DNA from: an uncultured Clostridia bacterium
GTDB taxonomy: Bacteria > Bacillota > Clostridia > Christensenellales > Borkfalkiaceae
Assembly: GCA_947629725.1 (NCBI GenBank)
Contig: CANREU010000037.1
Coordinates: 1 to 11,255 of the forward strand
Length of the DNA: 11,255 bases
Direction: 5' to 3'
Made by a program: the position numbers and the translations under genes. Below, piece by piece: positions 1 through 4,716 of this stretch (position 1 is its first letter; each line of letters starts with the position of its first letter). Under the pieces are notes generated by a model. The model had not been told where the DNA came from, did not search any database, and saw only the letters and a program-made list of their open reading frames with translations.

Positions 1-505
1 AGTGCTCGGTGCCCGCGATCTCACGGCCGTCCAAACGGCCCGAGACCTGCATCTTCACGCCCTTCACGCCTGCGCGCATCGTCTTGCCGATCGCCTGCTT
101 CATGGCGCGGCGGAAGGACATGCGCTTCTCGAGCTGCGCCGCCACGCTCTCCGCGACGAGCTGCGCGTCCGCGTCGATCTTCCGCACCTCGGTGACGTTG
201 AGGCTCACCTGCTTGCCGCCCGTGAGCTTCGCGAGGTTCTTCTTGATGACCTCGATCTCCGCGCCCGCCTTTCCGATGAGGACGCCGGGGCGCCCCGTGT
301 AGACGGTGACGACGATCTTGCCCGCCGCGCGCTCGATGAGGATCTTGGAGACGGCGGCCTGATAGTACTTCCGTTTGAGATAGTCGCGGATGGAGTAGTC
401 CTCCTTGAGATAGGCCGAGAACTCCTTCTTATCGGCGTACCACTGCGTATCCCAGCCTTTGATCACGCCTACTCTCAATCCATGAGGATTCACTTTCTGT
501 CCCAT
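1..505 (-). CDS. rpsC: 30S ribosomal protein S3, C-terminally cut by window edge
   Basis: S3 sits on the head of the 30S subunit near the mRNA entry channel. The visible 168 residues begin MGQKVNPHGLRVGVIKGWDT, the usual S3 start. A type-2 KH domain follows, with its GxxG loop as GKAG at residues 78-81 inside VYTGRPGVLIGKAGAEIEVI, and then the start of the C-terminal domain (FRRAMKQAIGKTMRAGVKG, about 131-149). S3 is usually about 210-240 residues, so roughly 50-70 C-terminal residues lie beyond base 1. The ATG overlaps the rplV stop as TAATG, which implies translational coupling. A GGAGGG site (515-520) inside the end of rplV lies 9 bases upstream of the start. The position after rplV is the standard S10 cluster order. 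Assignment is secure; only the end is missing. Confidence 0.97.
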   Translation of the reverse strand, partial: MGQKVNPHGLRVGVIKGWDTQWYADKKEFSAYLKEDYSIRDYLKRKYYQAAVSKILIERAAGKIVVTVYTGRPGVLIGKAGAEIEVIKKNLAKLTGGKQVSLNVTEVRKIDADAQLVAESVAAQLEKRMSFRRAMKQAIGKTMRAGVKGVKMQVSGRLDGREIAGTEH

Positions 506-906
506 TACAGTTTTCCCTCCGCTTTCTTCACGTCAAGGATGACGGTGATGTGGCTCGTTCTCTTGAGGATCGCATGTCCTCTGCCCTTCGATACGGGCTG
601 CATTCTCTTGAGGCTCGTCGCTCCGTCGGCAAAGCACGCCGCGACGTAGAGGTCCCCTCTGTCCATCCCCTGGTTGTGCTCGGCGTTTGCGACCGCGCTC
701 ATGAGCACCTTCTTCGTGGGAGCGGCGCCGCCGTTGGGGATGTTCCCGAGGATCGCCTCCGCCTCCGCCACGCTCTTTCCGCGGATGAGATCGAGCACCG
801 TCCTCACCTTATAAGGAGAGATCCTGATGTATTTCGCGACCGCGTAGGGGCGGGTGTCTTTGTTCTCCGCGATCCTCTTGGTCTTCTTCTTCATATTGCT
901 CGCCAT
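505..906 (-). CDS. rplV: 50S ribosomal protein L22
   Basis: L22 binds 23S rRNA and its long beta-hairpin lines the nascent-peptide exit tunnel. The 133-residue product contains the family core AKYIRISPYKVRTVLDLIRG (about 24-43), the central VLMSAVANAEHNQG segment, and the tunnel-hairpin region with MQPVSKGRGHAILKRTSHIT near residues 102-121. Length is slightly above the usual 110-120 because of a basic N-terminal tail (MASNMKKKTKRIAENKD). The first Met is preferred because AAGGAGG (914-920) lies 7 bases upstream; the second Met at residue 5 is a less likely start. That site overlaps the rpsS stop (TAAGGAGG), so the two genes are probably coupled. The macrolide-contact hairpin shows no obvious deletion, although no alignment was made. 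Confidence 0.97.
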   Translation of the reverse strand: MASNMKKKTKRIAENKDTRPYAVAKYIRISPYKVRTVLDLIRGKSVAEAEAILGNIPNGGAAPTKKVLMSAVANAEHNQGMDRGDLYVAACFADGATSLKRMQPVSKGRGHAILKRTSHITVILDVKKAEGKL

Positions 907-918
907 ACCGTTTCCTCC

Positions 919-1197
919 TTATTTGCCGGGCGTGGTCGTCTTCGCCGTGTGGCCCTTGAACGTCCGCGTGGGCGCGAACTCACCGAGCTTGCAGCCCACC
1001 ATGTCCTCCGTCACGTACACGGGAACGTGCTTGCGCCCGTCGTAAACGGCGATGGTGTGTCCGACCATTTGGGGGAAGATCGTCGACGCTCTCGACCACG
1101 TCTTGAGCACTTTCTTCTCGTTCGCCTCGTTCAACGCCTCGATGCGGGAAAGCAGCTTGGCTTCGACATAAGGACCTTTCTTGATGCTTCTCGACAT
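919..1197 (-). CDS. rpsS: 30S ribosomal protein S19
   Basis: S19 is a small-subunit head protein that pairs with S13 and contacts the A-site region and intersubunit bridges. The 92-residue product has the normal family length. It carries the hallmark N-terminus MSRSIKKGPYVEAKLL, the core TWSRASTIFPQMVGHTIAVYDG (interrupted in usual places only by conservative changes), and the signature HVPVYVTEDMVGCKLGEFAPTRTF near residues 57-80. AGGAGG at 1206-1211 lies 8 bases before the ATG. The gene follows rplB with a 15-base gap and precedes rplV with a 12-base gap, consistent with cotranscription in the S10 operon. The assignment is not in doubt. Confidence 0.97.
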   Translation of the reverse strand: MSRSIKKGPYVEAKLLSRIEALNEANEKKVLKTWSRASTIFPQMVGHTIAVYDGRKHVPVYVTEDMVGCKLGEFAPTRTFKGHTAKTTTPGK

Positions 1198-1212
1198 TTT
1201 TCCTTCCTCCTA

Positions 1213-2040
1213 TCAGTTGATCCTCTTCAAAATGAAGCGGCTCGTCGGATTCTTCTTCTTTCTCGTCTTGTAGCCGAGAGCGGGCTTGCCCCACGGGGTC
1301 TCGGGACCTGCATGGCCGACGGGGCTCTTGCCTTCGCCGCCGCCGTGCGGGTGGTCGTTCGGGTTCATGACCGAACCGCGCACCGTGGGACGGACGCCGA
1401 GGTGGCGGGTCTTGCCCGCTTTGCCTACGCGGATGATCTCATGCTCGAGGTTGCCGACCTGCCCGATCGTCGCACGGCAGCCGATGGGGATGAGCCTCAT
1501 CTCGCCCGAGGGCATGCGCACCGTGGCGTAGGCGCCCTCTTTTGCCATGATCTGGGCGGCGATGCCCGCGCTCCGCGCGATCTGCCCGCCGCGGCCGGGC
1601 TTCATCTCGATGTTGTGGACCATCGTGCCGACGGGGATCTCGGAGAGGGGAAGGCTGTTGCCGACCTTGATGTCCGCGCCCGTGCCGCTCATCACTGTGT
1701 CCCCCTTGTTGAGGCCGACGGGCGCGAGGATGTACCTCTTCTCGCCGTCCGCATACACGAGGAGCGCGATGTAGGCGCTGCGGTTGGGATCGTATTGGAT
1801 GGAGGCGACCTTCGCGGGGATACCGTCTTTATTGCGCTTGAAGTCGATGATGCGGTATTTCCTCTTGTTGCCGCCGCCGATGTGGCGGACGGTGATGCGC
1901 CCCGCGCTGTTCCTGCCGCCCGACTTCCGCTGGTCCTCGAGGAGGGCGCGTTCGGGCTTCTCTTTGGAAATTTCGCCGTACTGCGGGACCGTCATGAGGC
2001 GGCGCGCCGCAGACGTGGGTTTGTATCTCTTGACTGCCAT
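1213..2040 (-). CDS. rplB: 50S ribosomal protein L2
   Basis: L2 is a primary 23S rRNA binding protein needed for subunit association and placed close to the peptidyl transferase centre. The 275-residue product matches the family length of 273-277. It starts MAVKRYKPTSAARRLMTVPQ, has the rRNA-binding OB/SH3-like middle (GGGNKRKYRIIDFKRNK, about 53-69), and the highly conserved NPNDHPHGGGEGKSPVG stretch with the His implicated in peptidyl transfer, then PWGKPALGYKTRKKK. GGAGG at 2049-2053 sits 8 bases before the ATG. The gap to rplW is 15 bases. All expected conserved segments are intact. Confidence 0.98.
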   Translation of the reverse strand: MAVKRYKPTSAARRLMTVPQYGEISKEKPERALLEDQRKSGGRNSAGRITVRHIGGGNKRKYRIIDFKRNKDGIPAKVASIQYDPNRSAYIALLVYADGEKRYILAPVGLNKGDTVMSGTGADIKVGNSLPLSEIPVGTMVHNIEMKPGRGGQIARSAGIAAQIMAKEGAYATVRMPSGEMRLIPIGCRATIGQVGNLEHEIIRVGKAGKTRHLGVRPTVRGSVMNPNDHPHGGGEGKSPVGHAGPETPWGKPALGYKTRKKKNPTSRFILKRIN

Positions 2041-2055
2041 AACTCTCTCCTCCGA

Positions 2056-2346
2056 TTAAGACAACGAGTTGAACGCCTCGATCGCCTTGCTGTCTTCCGT
2101 CAGCTGCACGATCGCCTTCTTCGTCGTGGGGGTGTACCCCTCGTTTCTGCCCATTCTCTTGAGCTTGCCGCGCTGCGTGACTGTGTTCACGCTCTTCACG
2201 CGCACGTTGAACATTTTTTCCACGGCGATCTTGATCTGCGTCTTGTTCGCATTGCGCTTCACCGTGAAGGTGTATTTCTTATCCGCGATGCCGTCGTAAC
2301 CCTTTTCGGTGAGGACGGGCTTCAAGATAATATCTTCGGGGAACAT
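2056..2346 (-). CDS. rplW: 50S ribosomal protein L23
   Basis: L23 lies at the tunnel exit and is the docking site for trigger factor and SRP. The product is 96 residues, the usual size, starting MFPEDIILKPVLTEKGYDGI and containing YTFTVKRNANKTQIKIAVEK (about 25-44) and VNTVTQRGKLKRMGRNEGYTP, all typical of bacterial L23. The ATG (2346-2344) overlaps the rplD stop as TGATG. The ribosome binding site GGAGGAGG (2357-2364) lies within the rplD codons for Leu-Glu-Glu-Val, 10 bases upstream. The open frame continues further upstream across rplD, but that extension is the wrong frame of rplD and not part of this protein. Coupled translation with L4 is likely. Confidence 0.97.
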   Translation of the reverse strand: MFPEDIILKPVLTEKGYDGIADKKYTFTVKRNANKTQIKIAVEKMFNVRVKSVNTVTQRGKLKRMGRNEGYTPTTKKAIVQLTEDSKAIEAFNSLS

Positions 2347-2969
2347 CACGCGTAAACCTCCTCCAATTTCTCGACGCTGCCCTTCGTGAGCACGATGACG
2401 GCGTTCGCCACCAGCTCGTAGGTGTTGATCTCGTCGACCGAGATCGTCGCGAGGGTGGGAAGGTTGCGCGCCGCGAGCACGACGTCGGCATTCGCTTCGT
2501 CCATCACCACGAGGGTGCGTTTTTCCAGTTTGAGCGCCTTGCGGAACGCCTCCATCTCCTTCGTCTTCGGAGCGGCGACTTTCAGCTCGTCCACGACAAT
2601 GAGCTCGCCGTCCGCAAGTTTCTTGGAAAGAGCGGAAAGGAGAGCGCCGCGGCGGGCCTTCGCATTCATCTTCTTGGAGAAGTCGCGGGGCTTGGGTGCG
2701 AACACCACGCCGCCCTTGATCCACTGGGGCGCGCGGATGGAACCCTGGCGGGCGCGGCCCGTGCCCTTCTGGCGGTAGGGCTTCACGCCGCCGCCGCGGA
2801 CCTCCGTCCGCGTGAGCGCCGACTTCGTCCCCTGGCGGTTGTTCGCGAGATACGCCACCACCGCCTCATGGATGAGGGGCTCGTTGTATTCCGCGCCGAA
2901 CACCTTGTCCGAGAGCTCGAGATCGCCGACCTCTTCGCCCTTCATGTTATACATTTTCACGTTAGCCAT
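2346..2969 (-). CDS. rplD: 50S ribosomal protein L4
   Basis: L4 binds 23S rRNA domain I and extends a loop into the exit tunnel; in gammaproteobacteria it also represses its own operon. The 207-residue product has the normal length. It contains the conserved NNRQGTKSALTRTEVRGGG and KPYRQKGTGRARQGSIRAPQ loop (about residues 43-83), then WIKGGVVFAPKPRDFSKKMN. The usual WRGGGVVFGP form is altered here to WIKGGVVFAP, a mild divergence. The C-terminal half shows the Rossmann-like fold segment TLVVMDEANADVVLAARNLP. AAGGAG (2978-2983) overlaps the rplC stop and lies 8 bases from the ATG. The C-terminal codons double as the rplW ribosome binding site. Confidence 0.97.
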   Translation of the reverse strand: MANVKMYNMKGEEVGDLELSDKVFGAEYNEPLIHEAVVAYLANNRQGTKSALTRTEVRGGGVKPYRQKGTGRARQGSIRAPQWIKGGVVFAPKPRDFSKKMNAKARRGALLSALSKKLADGELIVVDELKVAAPKTKEMEAFRKALKLEKRTLVVMDEANADVVLAARNLPTLATISVDEINTYELVANAVIVLTKGSVEKLEEVYA

Positions 2970-2981
2970 GATCGTTTCTCC

Positions 2982-3617
2982 TTATTTGCTCTTCACGCTG
3001 AGAGAGACGGTGACGACGCTCCCCCGGGGCCCGGGCACCGCGCCCTTCACGAGGAGGAAGTTGCGCTCCGCGTCCACCCGCACGACCTCGAGGTTCTGCA
3101 CGGTGACGTTCTCAACGCCCCAGTGCCCCGCGAGGTGCTTGTGCTTGAAAACGCGGGAGGGATCGCTGATCGACCCCATCGAGCCGGGCTCCCTGTGTAC
3201 GGGGCCCACACCGTGCGTTTCCTTGAGGCGCTGCTGGTTCCACTTTTTGATGACGCCCGTGAACCCGTGGCCCTTGCTCACGCCAGAGACGTCCACACGG
3301 TCGCCCGCTGCGAACACATCCGCCTTCAGAACGCCGCCGACCGCATAGCCGTCCGTGTTGTCCGTGCGGATCTCTTTGAGGACCTTGCAGGGCTTCACGC
3401 CCGCCTTCTTGAACTGCCCGAGATCGGCCTTCGTGAGCGATTTCTCCTTCGCTTCGAGGAAACCGAGCTTGAGCGCGCCGTAGCCGTCCGTCTCCGCCGT
3501 CTTCACCTGCACGATCGGGCAGGGGCCCGCTTCGATGACCGTGACGGGGATGATCTTGCCGTCCTCCGCAAACACCTGCGTCATGCCTGCTTTGCGGCCG
3601 ATGATTGCTTTACTCAT
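2982..3617 (-). CDS. rplC: 50S ribosomal protein L3
   Basis: L3 helps nucleate 50S assembly and reaches towards the peptidyl transferase centre. The 211-residue product begins MSKAIIGRKAGMTQVFAEDG and contains the central HGVGPVHREPGSMGSISDPS and RVFKHKHLAGHWGVENVTVQ segments (about 136-175). The usual AGHMG is AGHWG here, a small departure. The C-terminus NFLLVKGAVPGPRGSVVTV is canonical. The binding site AAGGAG (3630-3635) is 12 bases from the ATG, longer than for the neighbouring genes. A 65-base gap separates it from rpsJ, the largest spacing in the cluster, with no clear promoter or terminator in it. Confidence 0.97.
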   Translation of the reverse strand: MSKAIIGRKAGMTQVFAEDGKIIPVTVIEAGPCPIVQVKTAETDGYGALKLGFLEAKEKSLTKADLGQFKKAGVKPCKVLKEIRTDNTDGYAVGGVLKADVFAAGDRVDVSGVSKGHGFTGVIKKWNQQRLKETHGVGPVHREPGSMGSISDPSRVFKHKHLAGHWGVENVTVQNLEVVRVDAERNFLLVKGAVPGPRGSVVTVSLSVKSK

Positions 3618-3682
3618 GGATAAAGTTCACTCCTTCTTTTTATTTGCGAATACCGCGTCCGCCTCTCCGGCGCCGTTGGGTA

Positions 3683-3982
3683 TTACAGTTTCACTTTGAT
3701 GTCGACGCCCGCGGGAAGATGGATGCTGTCGAGCAGCTTCGCGTTGGGCGAATAGATGTCGATGATGCGCTTGTAGGTGCGCAGTTCAAACTGCTCGCGC
3801 GAGTCCTTATCTTTATGGGGGCTGCGGAGGATGGTGACGATCTCCCTCTCCGTGGGAAGCGGGATGGGACCCGAGATCTTCGCCCCGCTCTTCTGCATGG
3901 TCTCCACGATGCGGCTCGCCGCCTCGTCCACCAGCTGATGGTCATACGCGCTCAATTTGATGCGGATCTTCTGACTTGCCAT
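3683..3982 (-). CDS. rpsJ: 30S ribosomal protein S10 / NusE
   Basis: S10 is a head protein of the 30S subunit and, as NusE, a partner of NusB and NusG in transcription antitermination and transcription-translation coupling. The 99-residue product is a few residues shorter than the common 102-103. It contains KIRIKLSAYDHQLVDEAASR, the signature GPIPLPTERE (about 39-48), SPHKDKDSREQFELRTYKR and a C-terminal LPAGVDIKVKL. The usual RTH is RTY. AAGGAG (3993-3998) lies 10 bases upstream of the ATG. This is the first gene of the S10 operon. tuf, which often precedes rpsJ in Firmicutes, is absent here and replaced by an unrelated small regulator gene further upstream. Confidence 0.97.
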   Translation of the reverse strand: MASQKIRIKLSAYDHQLVDEAASRIVETMQKSGAKISGPIPLPTEREIVTILRSPHKDKDSREQFELRTYKRIIDIYSPNAKLLDSIHLPAGVDIKVKL

Positions 3983-4246
3983 TGTTTCCTTTCTCCTTTT
4001 CCTTTCCGAACTTGGTTTGCTTGCGTCAACTTATCCGTGCGTATCGAGGACCTCTCATCAAAAAAACACGCGTTTTTGCGGTGTTTTCTCGCAAAAGCCT
4101 CGGTTCGTCGCAGGAGTCACGCTCCCACACTTGTCAGCGGAAATTATCTGCCGAGGGGCTTTCTCGCCTCGCTTTTTCAGTAACTTCCCGCCTCAACCCT
4201 ATACGCACGGAGGGCAACCCGATAAAGCGCCCTTTTTGCGCAGCCT
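3983..4246 (-). promoter_or_regulatory. Long 5' leader of the S10 operon with alternative hairpins
   Basis: About 260 nt lie between the predicted transcription start (near 4244-4246) and the rpsJ start codon, with no credible ORF. On the minus strand CGAGGC (4166-4171) can pair with GCCCCTCG (4152-4159, one bulged C). The same CCTCGG bases (4151-4156) can instead pair with CCGAGG (4098-4103), so the two stems exclude each other. A small GGAG/CTCC hairpin lies near 4113-4125 and a terminator-like stem at 4060-4087. This layout would suit attenuation or r-protein feedback. I do not recognise a named leader family, and regulation is inference from pairing only. Confidence 0.45.
4060..4087 (-). 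terminator. Weak terminator-like hairpin in the S10 leader
   Basis: On the minus strand AAAACAC (4081-4087) pairs with GTGTTTT (4063-4069), extended by two C-G pairs across a one-base bulge around a CAAAAA loop. Seven consecutive T residues (4060-4066) end the structure, four of them inside the stem. The stem is AT-rich, so as an intrinsic terminator it would be inefficient alone. Its position between the alternative stems and rpsJ is what makes it suggestive of an attenuator. Confidence 0.3.
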
Positions 4247-4250
4247 ACTG

Positions 4251-4279
4251 ATAATACCATAAAGTCAAGCGGTTGTCAA
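4251..4279 (-). promoter_or_regulatory. Sigma-A promoter of the S10 operon
   Basis: On the minus strand TTGACA (4274-4279) and TATTAT (4251-4256) are separated by exactly 17 bases. That is a perfect -35 box and a five-of-six -10 box. The predicted start is an A or G at about 4244-4246. There is no better promoter between here and rpsJ, and the match is as strong as expected for a ribosomal protein operon. Confidence 0.85.
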
Positions 4280-4282
4280 CGA

Positions 4283-4339
4283 TTTTAGCGCCGTTTTTTG
4301 GGTTTTTTTCGGATTTTTCGGGCGTTTGCCGCCCTTTTT
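4283..4339 (-). promoter_or_regulatory. Six helically phased A-tracts (UP element / bent DNA) upstream of the S10 promoter
   Basis: On the minus strand, runs of A occur at 4283-4286, 4294-4299, 4303-4309, 4314-4318, 4325-4327 and 4335-4339. Their centres are about 12, 9.5, 10, 10 and 11 bases apart, close to one helical turn each. The two nearest tracts fall where the proximal and distal UP-element subsites for the RNA polymerase alpha C-terminal domains are expected (about -40 to -57). The array is inferred to strengthen the promoter through alpha contacts and DNA curvature. Confidence 0.65.
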
Positions 4340-4356
4340 CAGGATCGTGCCCCCTC

Positions 4357-4370
4357 CCCGCCGCGGCGGG
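4357..4370. repeat. Perfect 14-bp GC palindrome
   Basis: CCCGCCGCGGCGGG is its own reverse complement. It lies between the regulator gene and the A-tract array, downstream of a larger hairpin. There is no T-run on either side, so it is not an intrinsic terminator by itself. Its role is unknown; together with the adjacent stem it may stall or insulate transcription entering the S10 promoter region. Confidence 0.4.
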
Positions 4371-4391
4371 CCCCGCAAGCAGAATACGCCG

Positions 4392-4418
4392 CGCGCCCCG
4401 CGAAATCCGCGGGGCGCG
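4392..4418 (-). terminator. Strong GC stem-loop immediately after the regulator stop codon
   Basis: An uninterrupted 11-bp stem (4392-4402 with 4408-4418, arm CGCGCCCCGCG) closes a five-base loop. It begins directly next to the TGA of the small regulator gene. No U-tract follows in the minus-strand direction, so it does not fit a classical intrinsic terminator. It may be a 3'-end stabiliser, a U-less or factor-assisted terminator, or an insulator ahead of the S10 promoter. On the plus strand a short TTTT follows three bases later, but no plus-strand gene precedes it. Confidence 0.45.
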
Positions 4419-4619
4419 TCAGTTTTCTATATATTCGATGATCTCTTCCACTCTGCAACGGAGAATGGCACAAAGGTCGTTGAGTTTGGCGGTGGTGATC
4501 CCCCCGCCTTTTTTGATGCGGTCGACGGTCGCACTGCTGATCCCGTGCTTGTAAATCAAGGTGTAGGTCGACTCCCCGCGCGCTTTCAATGTCCTCCAGA
4601 ACGGAGCATAACTTATCAT
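4419..4619 (-). CDS. Small Cro/C1-type helix-turn-helix regulator
   Basis: This 66-residue protein is almost entirely one XRE-family HTH domain of the HTH_26 type. It opens MISYAPFWRTLKARGESTYT, followed by LIYKHGISSATVDRIKKGGG (recognition-helix region, about 21-40) and TTAKLNDLCAILRCRVEEII. This arrangement and length are typical of minimal DNA-binding repressors in Firmicutes. It is divergent from the lipoprotein gene and shares its promoter region, so it probably controls that gene and itself. No Shine-Dalgarno precedes the ATG, and the -10 box ends only 6 bases upstream, so the mRNA is predicted to begin at or next to the start codon (leaderless). Its target and signal are not visible from the sequence. 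Confidence 0.88.
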   Translation of the reverse strand: MISYAPFWRTLKARGESTYTLIYKHGISSATVDRIKKGGGITTAKLNDLCAILRCRVEEIIEYIEN

Positions 4620-4639
4620 GATTTTATTATAAAATCATG
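4617..4639. promoter_or_regulatory. Inverted repeat over the regulator start codon and -10 box
   Basis: Perfect 11-bp arms, CATGATTTTAT (4617-4627) and ATAAAATCATG (4629-4639), flank a single T. With one 2-base interruption the symmetry extends outwards to CTTAT (4612) and ATAAG (4646). The repeat covers the predicted -10 box, transcription start and ATG of the small HTH gene. An autoregulatory operator is the simplest reading; which protein binds it is unproven. Confidence 0.6.
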
Positions 4640-4654
4640 TCATAAGATTGACAA
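4626..4654 (-). promoter_or_regulatory. Promoter of the small HTH regulator, leaderless
   Basis: On the minus strand TTGTCA (4649-4654) and TATAAT (4626-4631) are 17 bases apart, 11 of 12 consensus bases. Counting about seven bases from the -10 box puts the start at the A of the ATG (4619). Its -35 box shares five bases with the -35 box of the divergent plus-strand promoter, so the two promoters should compete for RNA polymerase. Confidence 0.72.
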
Positions 4655-4676
4655 TAGTCATATTTGTGACTATAAT
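4648..4676 (+). promoter_or_regulatory. Consensus promoter of the lipoprotein gene
   Basis: TTGACA (4648-4653) and TATAAT (4671-4676) with a 17-base spacer are a full 12-of-12 match to the sigma-A consensus. The start is expected near 4682-4683, giving a leader of about 34 bases that ends in GGAGGA (4705-4710) before the ATG. Such a perfect promoter normally needs a repressor, in line with the operator-like repeat filling its spacer. A short ACTTG/CAAGT hairpin (4684-4700) lies in the leader just before the ribosome binding site. Confidence 0.85.
4654..4673. promoter_or_regulatory. Operator-like inverted repeat in the promoter spacer
   Basis: Perfect 7-bp arms, ATAGTCA (4654-4660) and TGACTAT (4667-4673), are separated by TATTTG. 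The repeat fills the space between the -35 and -10 boxes of the lipoprotein promoter and abuts the regulator's own -35 box. A related half-site GTCATA recurs at 4639-4644. A dimeric HTH repressor bound here would block both promoters; the divergent 66-residue regulator is the obvious candidate. Confidence 0.6.
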
Positions 4677-4716
4677 ATAGGAAACTTGAAATTTACAAGT
4701 GTGCGGAGGAAAAACC

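Noticed and set aside
550..2355. 601-codon open frame on the plus strand opposite rplV, rpsS, rplB and rplW
   Set aside because: It is antisense to four unmistakable ribosomal protein genes, has an Arg/His/Asp/Leu-biased translation with no recognisable domain, and lacks a ribosome binding site. It is a by-product of GC-rich codon use.
2347..2724. N-terminal extension of the rplW frame across rplD
   Set aside because: The extension lies in the wrong frame of rplD. The true L23 start (MFPEDIILKP) has its own GGAGGAGG site and makes the normal length.
4320..4339. Possible plus-strand terminator: GGGCG/CGCCC hairpin followed by TTTTT
   Set aside because: No plus-strand gene or promoter precedes it. 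The T-run fits better as one of the phased A-tracts of the minus-strand S10 promoter. An antisense-transcript terminator is not excluded but has no support.
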